Shown: piece after piece, positions 35,865 through 45,527 of the stretch | Layout of the letters: each line of letters begins with the position of its first letter | How positions within the stretch are numbered: position 1 is the stretch's first letter | Assembly: GCA_030527015.1 (NCBI GenBank) | Contig: JAUNBR010000004.1 | Location: 26,695 to 84,514, forward strand | Direction: 5' to 3' | Length of the DNA: 57,820 nt | DNA from: Planctomycetia bacterium | GTDB lineage: Bacteria; Planctomycetota; Planctomycetia; Pirellulales; Thermoguttaceae | The notes under the pieces: model-generated | The model's database searches: none | What the model saw: only the letters and a program-made list of their open reading frames with translations | What the model was told of the DNA's origin: nothing | Translations under genes and position numbers: made by a program

Positions 35865-38800
35865 TTATCGCTGCATACCCATGGTAAAACTAAATATCTG
35901 TTCCACATCCCAGGGATTTTTAGACACAGGAATCGCGAAATCCAGAGCGATCGGCGCACTTCCCAGCATGGGCATGGAGATACGTAAACCAGCTCCCACC
36001 GACACCCGGTATCTTTCTTTCCAATCATCGATATACCGTTCCACCGTCCCTGTATCACAGAAGATAACTCCCCGAATGGAGTCATCCGCAGTAATCGGAA
36101 ACAGATACTCCACGGAAGCCAGAATCATCATGTTACCACCGACAGACATGTCATTTTCTTTAGGTGAAGCATCTCGAAAACGGAAACCACGCAGAGTGGA
36201 GGAACCGCCAGCAAAATAGGATTCATAAACCGGAGTATTATCTCCCGACCACGCAAAAGTCGTGGAAATACTCAGCACATGGCGCCCAGACATATCCGCC
36301 CGTTCCGCGAGTAACCAGTATTTTTTGAACTGTGCATTAAATCGTGGATAAACCCATGTGCCGATGACCTGCTCAAATTCTAATGACGCATAATAACCTT
36401 CTGTCGCTAAAAACATATTATCGCGACGGTCCTGCACCAGCCGGAAACTGAAACCATAAAGTGCAGAGGAACCCTGCGCATCCAAAATTCGCTCTGGTGC
36501 ACCGGCGTCTATATCAAATAATTTTACCTGATAACCACGAAAACCAAGATATGCGCGTAAGTCATAAGTTAATGCACGACTTAAGGAAATTTGTCCTCCC
36601 AGCCGAGTCTCCGTCCAGTTACGATAATACCGATCATAATACATGGCACTCGTACCCAGACCGATCTGAGAATTAAAGAGATACGGCTCATCAAAACTTA
36701 CCGTATATCGCTGAACCTCTGTACCGGGCGCCAGTTCCATCCGAAAACGCTGTCCGGCACCACGCCACGCCGTGGAATTCCGAATATCCTGAAATGAACG
36801 TGGCCAGCGCGTAATGTCAAAATTCTGTTCGTCCACCACGACAGAACCCACAAGACCCGCTTCCGTACTTAATCCCAAAGAAAACATCAGTTTTCCAGTC
36901 GTGGTCTCATCTGTCTGAACTGAAATCGGCAGACTCTGCCGCACCCAGTCTTCTGGACTGTATCCGATCGCCGGAGGATCCGCCGGACGCTGGGTAAATG
37001 GCGTAATGTCTGTATTCCGAATGCCGGGTTGTGCCGGAGCGGACATAACCGACTGTCCGACTCTTTTATGAATCGGCGCTTCTGCAGCGGGCGGTGGCGA
37101 AAGCGAATCAGCATCCGAATTCAGATTCTGTTCCTGCTGAATTCTGCCGGAATTTACTTGGTTATTCTGCATACTTAATCGTGCGCTGGAGGGCATATAA
37201 CTCGTGGCAGGTGGCGTATCTGCAGAAAATTCACTGCCCGAAGAAACATTATTTCCTCTGACAGTCATTTCAGAAACTGCCGTATTTCCGCGACCTGTAC
37301 GCTCAGAAGTACTCGGAGGTAATGCGGCCACACTCCCATACGCACGATTAACGGGTGCCTGAACAGGCGTCACTCGGCCAGTAAAATCCACGACATTTTT
37401 CTCTTGCACACCGTCCGAATTTCTGCCCGAATTTACATATCCTCTCCCAGAATCCATACTCGCGCTACTTCCAGTATTTTCTGAAGTTTTCTCCGGAGTC
37501 ATATACGCCGCAGTATTTCGCACATTCCGCTGTTTTTCTTCATACTGGCTGGCCGTTCCTCGATTTTTAGCCAAAAAGTGCGCGTATTCCTGATCATTCG
37601 CAGCTCTCCGAAGATTTTCTTGATTCTCATCCTGCTCCTGCGGAGGACGCCAATTCGGAATCGGATACAGAGCCACCTGCTCTGTATCTTCTGCATATGC
37701 ATCCACATTCAGATAATTCACCTGATACCGCCCCGGCTCCGAAATACCTGAAGAAACGCCGTGTGTTCTGGTGCCATAAGAATGTTCCTTCACGCGTGGC
37801 GGTGATATTTCCAGAAGAGTTCCAGAATTTTCCGCTTTTTTCGGCAAATTACATGAAATCTCTGCAGATGTTTTTTCCCGAGGCTCGGCCTGTTTTAACG
37901 GACGGCAAAAAGTTCGTGCGTCCATTTCAGGAAGTGCGTACTGAGGATCATCGTTCGCCACGGAAATTCTTCCATCAGGAAGAAACTCACCCATATAATC
38001 CTCTTCCTCCAGCACGGCAAAAGTCCGTCTATTTTCTTGTAAAACCGTTTCACGAATTTCTGCATAACTCTTATTTACAGGATCCGTTTTTTCATTTTGC
38101 TCATTATGAAAAGTCAGTTCCAGAGAAGGTTTACTCCCTCTGCCACTTTTTCTCGCAGGAATGATCGTAATATCCAGCCATTCTTCATTTTCTGCCAGAA
38201 CGAAATGTTTATCTGGTTCCATGACAGTATATTTATATACTTTATGTTCCACCGCTCCACTTCCCTGAAGTGCCGCACTTCCCGCGCCACCAAGACTGGC
38301 TTTTCCTGCAGAAGATCCCGAATTACTCCTGGCGGCCGACGCTTTATTTCCGACGGAATCCGCATCAGAACCAATTTGTTTGGCGATCTGTTTTTCTTGA
38401 AGCATCTCAGGCGGAGAATAAACGACTTTCGGCATTTTCCCTTCCATGGGGTCCACCGCGAAAAGCTGAGAGGCACGTAAACGGACTTCCGAATCTCGGA
38501 GTTTACTGGAATCTATTAAATCGCCCGGCTTTACCGAAAGACGATTAAGAATCGTGGAAACCTGAGTATGGGGATATTCTCCGTCAATTAAAACATTCAC
38601 CCGGCCAACACGATATGTTTTTCCTTCTTTAATCTGAAATACGATATCCAGTTCACCCGGCTCTTCCAAAAAACGAATATCCGCATTAATATCCGCGAAC
38701 ACATACCCTGACCGGCCATAACGTTTACGCACCTTGGCGATACTCTGATCCATTCTGTCCTTATTAAACGGCTTCCCCACAAAAACCTTCATGTCTTCCA

Positions 38801-40346
38801 TCAGCGCGTCAGCTTCTATCGAATCATTTCCGATATATTTTATATCACGGATTTTATACTGCGGACCTTCATTAATCACAAAAATCACTTCACAGCGGCC
38901 ATTTTCATCGACACGGCGCACCCAGCGACTTATCGTCGCGTTAAAAAATCCCAGACGACGATAATAATCCTGAAGTTTTTTTACATCTTCATTCACCACA
39001 TCTTCCTGTAACTGTCCCTGGAAAATCGCACCAGGAAGCCAGCTGGCCTTACTCATAATTACTGTCCGTAATCGCGCACTGCTGGTTATCTTATTCCCGA
39101 TAAATTTAGTAGAACCGATATAAAATTTCGGACCTTCATTAATCACATAAATCACGCCCAAATCGCTATTTTTACTTCCCTCAGCCACGGTAATCACACA
39201 CCGAGCGTATCCTTTTGAATGATAATACGCTTCCAGCCGTTTCCGTCCCTCTTCCACATCATATGGGCTAAACGGCTTTCCGACATAAAGCCCACATTCT
39301 TTTTTAAGCGTGTCCACACGGAGTTTTTCATTTCCCTGAAAATGCAGATACTCCATAATATGCTGTTCCGTAACCCGGAAAATGACCACCACTCCCTGAG
39401 AAGCATTCTGCAGATGGGGTTCCACCAGCACAAATAATCGAGACTGATTCATTCTCCGTAAATCCTGCTCAAAAACTTCGGTGCTGAAAGGCCTTCCCAC
39501 CCGCGTAAAGATATGCTGCATGATTCTTTCCACCGAAATACGTGAATTTCCCACGATACGCACATCCGCTACTATTTTCCCCTCATACTCACGACCTGTC
39601 GTGGTTTTTGAGATTTTCCGATCTTCATCCAAAACAGGAAATTTATATATCGCCTGCTCAGCATTCAAATTTTCTGCGGACACTTCCGCCGGTAATGTCA
39701 TATCCGCAGCAGAATCTCCAGTCAAAAGATATTTTGAGCTGTTTCCAGCTGTCTGTGCCCCCAGGGACATCATTCCCTGGTTCCCTCCAGGAATCTCTTC
39801 TTTCTGACCGCCGGAAGAAAGTATTTCCATACTTCGAGCAGAGCCTGCGCCCGTGCTGTGTAACAGATCCCCTGGGGATTCCGGGGCCGTATAACTGGAA
39901 GACGCGGCCGTACCACTAAACGGCGAAACATATCCGGAAGAAACCGCCGTTTTTTCAGAACTCGGAGACGATTCTTTCGTAAGCCCAAAAGAACCACTGG
40001 GATTAAACGTACCTGGTGCCGGCGCAGCATTCGTAGCGTTTTCATACGAAAGCGCAGAATGATACACACTCGTTATACTGCCGTCTGCCGGAGAATCACT
40101 GGTGATATACTGACCCCATGCAAAAACACCTTTTCCCAAAAAACATCCCAATAAAATTCCCAGTAAAAATACTTTTACATTTTTTCGGATAAAATCACCC
40201 GCAGTGCTCGTTATATTTTGAATGGAACGGCACGAAGAAACCTTTCTCCCTTCATCATCATAATGAAATGACGTTTCACGGTTTAAAAAAGGAATTCTGG
40301 AATTTCCGGAACTTTTATGGAGTATGAACGTTTTTCGTGTTCTCAT
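35865..40346 (-). CDS. bamA: BamA/Omp85 outer-membrane assembly factor, giant form
   Basis: Folds and inserts outer-membrane beta-barrel proteins. It has 1493 residues; typical BamA has 750-820. A hydrophobic segment (about 57-78, VKVFLLGILLGCFLGKGVFA) follows an unusually long basic N-terminus. A Ser/Gly-rich linker runs to about 250. Five POTRA-like repeats occupy about 253-645, with openings such as IVADVRIVGNSRIS, MEYLHFQGNEKL, YIGSTKFIGNKI, IRDIKYIGNDSI and VGRVNVLIDGEY. Residues of about 640-1138 are a polar, Ser/Asn/Glu-rich region. The barrel fills about 1139-1493, with SFDEPYLF, LRGFRFRDASP (the VRGF motif) and VSVGAGLRISMPMLG. No SurA, Skp or LpxD gene follows, unlike in proteobacteria. 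Confidence 0.93.
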   Translation of the reverse strand: MRTRKTFILHKSSGNSRIPFLNRETSFHYDDEGRKVSSCRSIQNITSTAGDFIRKNVKVFLLGILLGCFLGKGVFAWGQYITSDSPADGSITSVYHSALSYENATNAAPAPGTFNPSGSFGLTKESSPSSEKTAVSSGYVSPFSGTAASSSYTAPESPGDLLHSTGAGSARSMEILSSGGQKEEIPGGNQGMMSLGAQTAGNSSKYLLTGDSAADMTLPAEVSAENLNAEQAIYKFPVLDEDRKISKTTTGREYEGKIVADVRIVGNSRISVERIMQHIFTRVGRPFSTEVFEQDLRRMNQSRLFVLVEPHLQNASQGVVVIFRVTEQHIMEYLHFQGNEKLRVDTLKKECGLYVGKPFSPYDVEEGRKRLEAYYHSKGYARCVITVAEGSKNSDLGVIYVINEGPKFYIGSTKFIGNKITSSARLRTVIMSKASWLPGAIFQGQLQEDVVNEDVKKLQDYYRRLGFFNATISRWVRRVDENGRCEVIFVINEGPQYKIRDIKYIGNDSIEADALMEDMKVFVGKPFNKDRMDQSIAKVRKRYGRSGYVFADINADIRFLEEPGELDIVFQIKEGKTYRVGRVNVLIDGEYPHTQVSTILNRLSVKPGDLIDSSKLRDSEVRLRASQLFAVDPMEGKMPKVVYSPPEMLQEKQIAKQIGSDADSVGNKASAARSNSGSSAGKASLGGAGSAALQGSGAVEHKVYKYTVMEPDKHFVLAENEEWLDITIIPARKSGRGSKPSLELTFHNEQNEKTDPVNKSYAEIRETVLQENRRTFAVLEEEDYMGEFLPDGRISVANDDPQYALPEMDARTFCRPLKQAEPREKTSAEISCNLPKKAENSGTLLEISPPRVKEHSYGTRTHGVSSGISEPGRYQVNYLNVDAYAEDTEQVALYPIPNWRPPQEQDENQENLRRAANDQEYAHFLAKNRGTASQYEEKQRNVRNTAAYMTPEKTSENTGSSASMDSGRGYVNSGRNSDGVQEKNVVDFTGRVTPVQAPVNRAYGSVAALPPSTSERTGRGNTAVSEMTVRGNNVSSGSEFSADTPPATSYMPSSARLSMQNNQVNSGRIQQEQNLNSDADSLSPPPAAEAPIHKRVGQSVMSAPAQPGIRNTDITPFTQRPADPPAIGYSPEDWVRQSLPISVQTDETTTGKLMFSLGLSTEAGLVGSVVVDEQNFDITRWPRSFQDIRNSTAWRGAGQRFRMELAPGTEVQRYTVSFDEPYLFNSQIGLGTSAMYYDRYYRNWTETRLGGQISLSRALTYDLRAYLGFRGYQVKLFDIDAGAPERILDAQGSSALYGFSFRLVQDRRDNMFLATEGYYASLEFEQVIGTWVYPRFNAQFKKYWLLAERADMSGRHVLSISTTFAWSGDNTPVYESYFAGGSSTLRGFRFRDASPKENDMSVGGNMMILASVEYLFPITADDSIRGVIFCDTGTVERYIDDWKERYRVSVGAGLRISMPMLGSAPIALDFAIPVSKNPWDVEQIFSFTMGMQR

Positions 40347-40578
40347 ATTTTGAAATTAGTAAGCACACTTTACTGAAAATAAATTTACATCAAAGAATAC
40401 ATACCTAATCCCGCCAAAAGCCGCAAGAGCGATTCTAAAGAAATCTTTAATCTTTTTTCTGATTTTTTTCAAAAAATATTTTATTTCATAAATATATATG
40501 GTTTTCACCCTATTTAGAATAAAATTTCAAAAATAAGATAAAAATTTTTCCAGACGACATTTGCGCAGCATTCACCTC

Positions 40579-40607
40579 TTGACAAAATTTCACTTCTGGC
40601 ACATGAT
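40579..40607 (+). promoter_or_regulatory. Possible promoter of the RluA-type gene
   Basis: TTGACA (40579-40584) with CATGAT 17 bases on, followed by AAAATT. The -10 box is weak. The gene starts 170 bases downstream. This divergent spacer from bamA holds only one element fragment. Confidence 0.4.
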
Positions 40608-40670
40608 AAAATTTATCTGATTTATTCCCAGAATGTTACTTTCAGAACATCCATAATACGAACGATAATT

Positions 40671-40735
40671 TATACGGACGCTCTTTTAAATTTCTGTTTT
40701 ATGGGTTCTAAAGTGGGTTCAGAATATACAGAGTG
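40671..40735 (+). repeat. Element fragment, F orientation
   Basis: TATACGGACGCTCTTTTAAA then TTTCTGTTTTATGGG. The core and B-end are lost. Confidence 0.45.
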
Positions 40736-40777
40736 ATTCAGTACAAAAAATTTCAGCTTTTATAGAATATTATAATA

Positions 40778-41494
40778 ATGGAAATATTATATCATGACGG
40801 CCCAGTAATCGTCGTTAATAAACCCGCAGGCCTCCAGGTTCAGGCACCGCCAGGAATCGACAGTCTGGTAAATCATATTAAAACATACATCCGCCAAAAA
40901 GAACACTGTGAGGGGAAAAATATTTATCTCGGAGTTCCGCACCGTCTGGATCGGCCAGCCACAGGCTGTATGCTTTTTGCCCGCCATGTCCGTGCTGCAC
41001 AGCGACTTTCCCTGCAGTTTCAGATGCGTACGATCATCAAAAAATACTGGACTCTCGTCGAAGGGCGAATTCCGGACACCGCTGGAAGCTGGGAAGATTT
41101 TATTATTAAAGTTCCTGGTGAAGCCCGCGCCGAAATCGTGTCCGCAGACCACACTGAGGCACGCTGGGCACTTTTACATTATAAGGTAATGCACTTTTTC
41201 CCTGAAAAAAATTGTTCTTGGCTGGAAATAGAGCTGGAAACAGGAAGAACCCACCAGATAAGAATTCAGTGCGCCTCTCGCGGATTTCCCATCTTGGGCG
41301 ATTTTCAGTATGGCGCCAAAATGAATTTTGGGCAGCAATTTTCGGATAAACGTCTGCAGGCGATCGCCCTGCACAGCCGAAAATTAGGGTTTCGACATCC
41401 GATGCGCGATGAAATGATCGAAATCACCGCGCCCTTATTTCCCGAATGGACAGATTTTTCAGAAAAGTTTTGTTTACCCTGTGATTTTACTTAA
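40778..41494 (+). CDS. RluA-family RNA pseudouridine synthase
   Basis: 238 residues. It is a catalytic domain only, with no N-terminal S4 domain visible. ILYHDGPVIVVNKPAGLQV is the family start. GVPHRLDRPATGCMLFA holds the catalytic Asp (HRLDxxxxG). LEIELETGRTHQIRIQCAS and GHP-like ILGDFQYGA are the other motifs. It modifies uridines in rRNA or tRNA; the position cannot be predicted. The ATG at 40778 is the first in the frame. Confidence 0.92.
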   Translation: MEILYHDGPVIVVNKPAGLQVQAPPGIDSLVNHIKTYIRQKEHCEGKNIYLGVPHRLDRPATGCMLFARHVRAAQRLSLQFQMRTIIKKYWTLVEGRIPDTAGSWEDFIIKVPGEARAEIVSADHTEARWALLHYKVMHFFPEKNCSWLEIELETGRTHQIRIQCASRGFPILGDFQYGAKMNFGQQFSDKRLQAIALHSRKLGFRHPMRDEMIEITAPLFPEWTDFSEKFCLPCDFT

Positions 41495-41704
41495 ACTTTT
41501 CTTTTTAAATCAGATTTTTCTTAAAATGAATGAATATGCGAATAATTCACCTTAAAACGAAATGATATTTAAATTAAAAATCTGACATTTTATTACGGCT
41601 CTTGCATTTATTTTAATTCATGTAAAAATAGAATTATCATAAATGATGTTTTTGCTTTTAAACAATTTTCGATAATATTTATTTTTAGTCGGAGGTTATC
41701 TATT

Positions 41705-41808
41705 TATACTAAACTCATTTAAATTTCCATTTTATGCCGCTCTGAAGCAGAGCATTTTTAGTGAAGCAAAAATGCCGGGGAAGTGGAAATTTATAGTACA
41801 TCGGGTAC
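41705..41808 (+). repeat. Dispersed hairpin element, F copy
   Basis: Full length with AGCATTTT/AAAATGCC core. Its B-end TAGTACATCGGGTA is shared with the next copy. 41495-41704 is AT-rich and empty. Confidence 0.87.
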
Positions 41809-41939
41809 GTTACCACGTTTTACGTTAAATTTCCTTTTCGTGCGAATTAAAAAAGTCGGCATTTTTAGCGCAGCCAATAATTTTACCTGCATGTCAGTAC
41901 ACAGAAAAAAACAGAAATTTATCGAGTATCGTGAATAAA
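41809..41939 (+). repeat. Dispersed element, long F variant
   Basis: Joined directly to the copy before. It has GGCATTTTTAGCGCAGCC followed by a roughly 30-base insert with a CCTGCATGTCAG segment, and a B-end remnant TCGAGTATCGTGAATA. Confidence 0.7.
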
Positions 41940-41978
41940 ATGCCGTAAGATAAAAAATCATATAACCATACTAAAAAT

Positions 41979-42067
41979 ATACTGGTTCCACTTTAAATTT
42001 CCATTTTATGCCGCTCTGAAAGTCGGCATTTTCAGCGAAAAGCGGAAATTTATAGTATATCGCGTAT
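41979..42067 (+). repeat. Dispersed element with internal deletion
   Basis: 89 bases. Both ends are perfect (TATACTGGTTCCACTTTAAA; TCGCGTATA), but about 16 bases around AGCAAAATGCCGG are missing, so the right side of the inner stem is gone. It lies 54 bases ahead of groES. Confidence 0.85.
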
Positions 42068-42121
42068 AAAATCTTATGAAAAGATTTAAATTTTATTATT
42101 CACAAAATATGGAGAAAAAAC

Positions 42122-42409
42122 ATGAAACTGATACCGCTGGATGATAAAGTCATTTTACGTCAGATGGACGCAGAAGAAGTTACCGCGGGAGGAATCGTCT
42201 TACCAGATTCTTCGAGAGAAAAACCTCTCCAGGGAAAAGTTTTAGCAGTCGGTGATGGACGTTTACAGGAAAATGGCACCCGGATTCCTTTACAGGTTCA
42301 GGAAGGTGATCGTGTTATTTTTGAAAAGTATTTTGGCTGTAAAATTTCTTTGGATGGAGAAGAATATTTAATTCTAAAAGAGTCCGATATTCTTACCGTC
42401 TTGGAATAA
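42122..42409 (+). CDS. groS: Co-chaperonin GroES
   Basis: Caps the GroEL folding chamber. It has 95 residues, the normal length. LIPLDDKVILRQMDAEE begins it, the mobile loop is around TAGGIVLPDSSREKP, and GKVLAVGDG, GDRVIFEKYFG and EYLILKESDILTVLE are the usual later segments. GGAG lies nine bases ahead of the ATG. No groEL follows: the next gene is on the other strand and two repeat copies intervene. No CIRCE-type inverted repeat is visible upstream. Confidence 0.95.
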   Translation: MKLIPLDDKVILRQMDAEEVTAGGIVLPDSSREKPLQGKVLAVGDGRLQENGTRIPLQVQEGDRVIFEKYFGCKISLDGEEYLILKESDILTVLE

Positions 42410-42488
42410 TCCCTTTTCAGATTTTCATAATTATTTTCATTTCAGATAATTTTTCTCTCTTTAATTCGGCCTGTATAAAATATATTTT

Positions 42489-42596
42489 TATACCCGACGC
42501 CCTATGAATTTCCGCTTCCCTGGCATTATTTTTGCTTCGCTGAAAATGCAGCTTTCAGAGCCGAACAAAATGGAAATTTAAAGGAGAACCAGGATA
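42489..42596 (-). repeat. Dispersed hairpin element, R copy
   Basis: Full length from TATACCCGACGCCCT to GAGAACCAGGATA. The spacing of TGGCAT and TTGC in its core resembles a sigma-54 site by chance. Confidence 0.85.
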
Positions 42597-42706
42597 ATTT
42601 AGAGGAATCATTTTTTATCACACACACACTTCTTGTACTAAAATTTAAAAAGGAGTCTAATAATAAAAATTTCCTAAAAATAAAAATAAAAAAATATGAA
42701 AATATT

Positions 42707-42832
42707 TATACCCGATGCATGATAAATTTCTATTTTCCCTGTCCGCCGACAGGCAGTCCGGCATTTTGCTTCGCTGAAAATGCCTGTTTCAGAGCTGTAT
42801 AAAATGGAAATTTAAAGTGGAATCAGGATGTA
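42707..42832 (-). repeat. R copy with extra hairpin
   Basis: Full length, with CTGTCCGCCGACAG in the arm and core GGCATTTTGCTTCGC. It ends 19 bases from the stop of the DUF1559-like gene. Confidence 0.88.
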
Positions 42833-42850
42833 AAATTCATTTTATTCCAG

Positions 42851-44005
42851 TCATTCCAGGCGAGGCACCTCACTTCCAGAATCCTCCCCAAAAATAGATT
42901 TCGTATCTTCTTCCTCTGATTCTTCTCTGGGCAGCTGAATTTCTTCCACTTCTTGTGATACTTCCAGCTCTTCTTCCTGAATATCCTTCCGGAAAAAATT
43001 ATTGTCTTTTAATTCTTCCAGTAAACTGTCTTCCTCCAGCTGATTTTTGGGCGAATCCCATTTTTTCCTTCGCGCCAGCTCCTGTTTTCGTTCTTCTGCC
43101 CGTATCCGAGCCTCTTCTTCCTCACGGAGAACCGCCACACGCGCTTCGTTATTCCTGGTAAACAGAGCGATCCACGGAGATGTATGCGACTCTCTAATCG
43201 TCACAACTTTCCTTCCTTCAGAATAACCTTTTTCTTGAGGCCAGATCAGTTCTGGAACAGGTGAAGGTTCATTCTTAAAATTCACCGTCCCATTACACAT
43301 ACCACACACCAGACCACCTGAATATATGTATTTCGGAATTTCCGAAGCAGGAAAACCCGGTTCATAATTAAAATCTTCTGGACTGCTCCAAAATACACTC
43401 TGCTGGTCATGCGCCTCAAAAATTACCACCGTATTTACCAGTACATCCGTAATGTCAGCATCTGAAATAGGCTTCGCACCCGGAAAAGTAGAATTCAGAT
43501 TTCGAATCGTCAAAAAATTCGTTTTTCCATCACCTAATTTATTTTTACTCGCCGGCGACACATAAAAAAGAGGCATTTCTGAAAGAAGTTTTTTGTTATT
43601 TTCTCCATCCCACTTTTCGTTTAAATTAAACGCGCCAAAAAGCTCATCCAATTTATACTGTTTCCGAATCTCTTCTTCAAAATAAGGCAGAATTAACACT
43701 CTCCAGCTGACAGTCGGCTCCCCCAGAACGTTCGTTCGGTACGCGGGAGGAAACACTCCCTTTTCCTTTTTATAATTAAGAATAGCTCCAAGAATAAGTT
43801 TTGTACGCGAAATCGAAGCGTCCATACTCGAAACTTTTTCCGGCCAATAATGCCACGTCAGTACTCCGCCAGCAACTAAAAATAACAAAAAAAGCAGTAT
43901 TCTAAAATTATTCTTGCGCGCTTTTTCTTCATGCTGCTGCTTTATTGCCTTCCCAGTCTTTTTTTTTCGAACATTTTTCGGTTCTGTACCGCCGTTTTCT
44001 GACAT
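42851..44005 (-). CDS. DUF1559-like membrane-anchored protein
   Basis: 384 residues. A basic N-terminus is followed by one transmembrane segment (ILLFLLFLVAGGVLTWHYW, about 37-56). The middle (about 65-290) resembles the planctomycete-specific DUF1559 fold: ILNYKKEKGVFPPAYR, the SWRVLILPYFEE motif, and LNEKWDGENNKKLLSEMP before a cysteine-poor counterpart of the usual CPS segment. The G-x-x-x-Y-x-x-L-G prepilin motif usual before the helix is not obvious. The last 80-90 residues are strongly acidic and coiled-coil-like (EEEEARIRAEERKQELARR). The ATG at 44005 has AGGAG ten bases upstream; a GTG at 44011 is closer than ideal. Function unknown. Confidence 0.82.
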   Translation of the reverse strand: MSENGGTEPKNVRKKKTGKAIKQQHEEKARKNNFRILLFLLFLVAGGVLTWHYWPEKVSSMDASISRTKLILGAILNYKKEKGVFPPAYRTNVLGEPTVSWRVLILPYFEEEIRKQYKLDELFGAFNLNEKWDGENNKKLLSEMPLFYVSPASKNKLGDGKTNFLTIRNLNSTFPGAKPISDADITDVLVNTVVIFEAHDQQSVFWSSPEDFNYEPGFPASEIPKYIYSGGLVCGMCNGTVNFKNEPSPVPELIWPQEKGYSEGRKVVTIRESHTSPWIALFTRNNEARVAVLREEEEARIRAEERKQELARRKKWDSPKNQLEEDSLLEELKDNNFFRKDIQEEELEVSQEVEEIQLPREESEEEDTKSIFGEDSGSEVPRLE

Positions 44006-44304
44006 ACTCACTTAACTCCTGCTTTCCAATTAAAATATCTGTTTATTATAAACAGTACTCACCAGGAACTTTTCCCCTCTATTTTTATACTGATGCCCCA
44101 GATTCCACAGACATGATCACAAAAAAATAAATATACGCTGATGCCACATAATGCCGTACAAATTTTACTCCACCTTTTTTTGCACTACAAAAATGGGCGT
44201 TCCTTCAGTAAAACAAAAGATATAAGGAAAGTAAAATAATAGTACATCAGGAATAACATCAGCTCTCACTCATCCAAAACATGCTTTTTATTCCTAAACC
44301 GTTA

Positions 44305-44472
44305 CATACACTCACACACGATAAAATTCCGCTTTCTTGGCATTCTGTTTCGTTAAAAATGCCTGATTTTATACCTGATGTACGATAAATTTCACATCTC
44401 CAGCATTTTTGCTTCGTTAAAATATCTGCTTTCAGAGCCGCATGATACGAAATTTAACAGTGAACCAGTATA
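44305..44472 (-). repeat. R copy inserted in another R copy
   Basis: The B-half of one R copy (CACACGATAAAATTCCG ... GTTAAAAATGCCTGA, 44305-44369) is followed by a complete R copy (TATACCTGATGTACG at 44370 to GAACCAGTATA at 44472). 44080-44304 has only faint remnants. Confidence 0.75.
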
Positions 44473-44572
44473 AAATAGCGCGCCAGCATAAATTTTCACA
44501 TCTTACAGTATTTTGTAACACGAAATCAGTCTGACATGCAGAAACCAAAAAATAAAACAAAATCAGAGTACA

Positions 44573-45505
44573 TTAATCCATTTTCCGTAAATGTCTCTGA
44601 ATTTTTTCTTCTAATTTCTCATCCGCCAGCAGAAGTGCTTCTTTATAATAACTTTTGGCCAGCGCAGATTTCCCTTTTTTCTCAGCTTCTCTGCCTTTTT
44701 TCACCAGTTCCACAGCACGCTGATGATCTTCCGCCTGTTCCTGCTGTCTTAATTTACGCATTTCCGAAACACTCAGCATTACCATTTCCGCTGACGGAGT
44801 CCCACGGTCAGCATAAGCCTTTCGGTTTCCTGAAGATACCTTTTTCGTGTTTTCTTCACTTTCATAATCATTCGTCGGGGAGGAAAATTTAGCCGTGGAC
44901 GTCCCCAGAGCCGCACGACGTAATTCTTCTGATGAAAGTACGCCCTCTTTTTCCGCCTGGGCATTTTTCACTCGCTGTAATGCTTCCCGTACCGTGGGGT
45001 TCCCATACTCCGGCGCATATGTGTCATAACCACCGATCACTGGCTGCGGCCCCTGATGCCATCCTCCCACCACAGGCGTCAGACCGGTCACAAAAGGTGT
45101 TACCTGCACATCTCCCACGTAAATCTGCTGACCATTCATAAAGGTACCAGAAATTGATTCCCCTCCATAAGAACGTGACGTCCCCTGCCCTGCCCACGCA
45201 TTAAACCGTCCCTTTACATCCCCACGATTAATATTAAACCCTGTCTGCATTCCCATACCTGGCTGATACCCCCCAAACATGGGATTTTTTGCGCGTGCGC
45301 CACCGCCACCATAATTCATAAACCAATTTTTCCCGCCGATGGCCCAGCTAGTGCCGATACTTTCACCGAAACTGTCCCCCACATGATGCCGCCCGACAGT
45401 AGACGTTACCTGCTGTCCGAAAGCATAAGAAAAAAATCCCTCCGCGAATAAAAGCCCACAGACGACGACTTTTATAAAATGCATAAAGTTTACTCGTTCT
45501 TTCAT
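44573..45505 (-). CDS. Secreted hypothetical protein with C-terminal helical repeat
   Basis: 310 residues, no family recognised with certainty. A signal peptide (FIKVVVCGLLFAEGFFSYAFGQQ) is followed by a Gly/Asn/Tyr-rich segment (GDSFGESIGTSWAIGG, NWFMNYGGGGARAKNP, GGYQPGMGMQTGFNI) that is reminiscent of planctomycete-only proteins. About 190-245 is polar linker. The end (AVELVKKGREAEKKGKSALAKSYYKEAL) looks like one TPR-type helical hairpin. The ATG at 45505 has AAAGGAG five bases upstream. The open frame runs to 45625, but that part is translated repeat. Confidence 0.72.
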   Translation of the reverse strand: MKERVNFMHFIKVVVCGLLFAEGFFSYAFGQQVTSTVGRHHVGDSFGESIGTSWAIGGKNWFMNYGGGGARAKNPMFGGYQPGMGMQTGFNINRGDVKGRFNAWAGQGTSRSYGGESISGTFMNGQQIYVGDVQVTPFVTGLTPVVGGWHQGPQPVIGGYDTYAPEYGNPTVREALQRVKNAQAEKEGVLSSEELRRAALGTSTAKFSSPTNDYESEENTKKVSSGNRKAYADRGTPSAEMVMLSVSEMRKLRQQEQAEDHQRAVELVKKGREAEKKGKSALAKSYYKEALLLADEKLEEKIQRHLRKMD

Positions 45506-45527
45506 GAGAGACTCCTTTTCAGAAAAA

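Noticed and set aside
42521..42535. Sigma-54-like site TGGCAT-N5-TTGC
   Set aside because: It lies in one repeat copy. Most other copies have the wrong spacing, and no gene starts suitably downstream.
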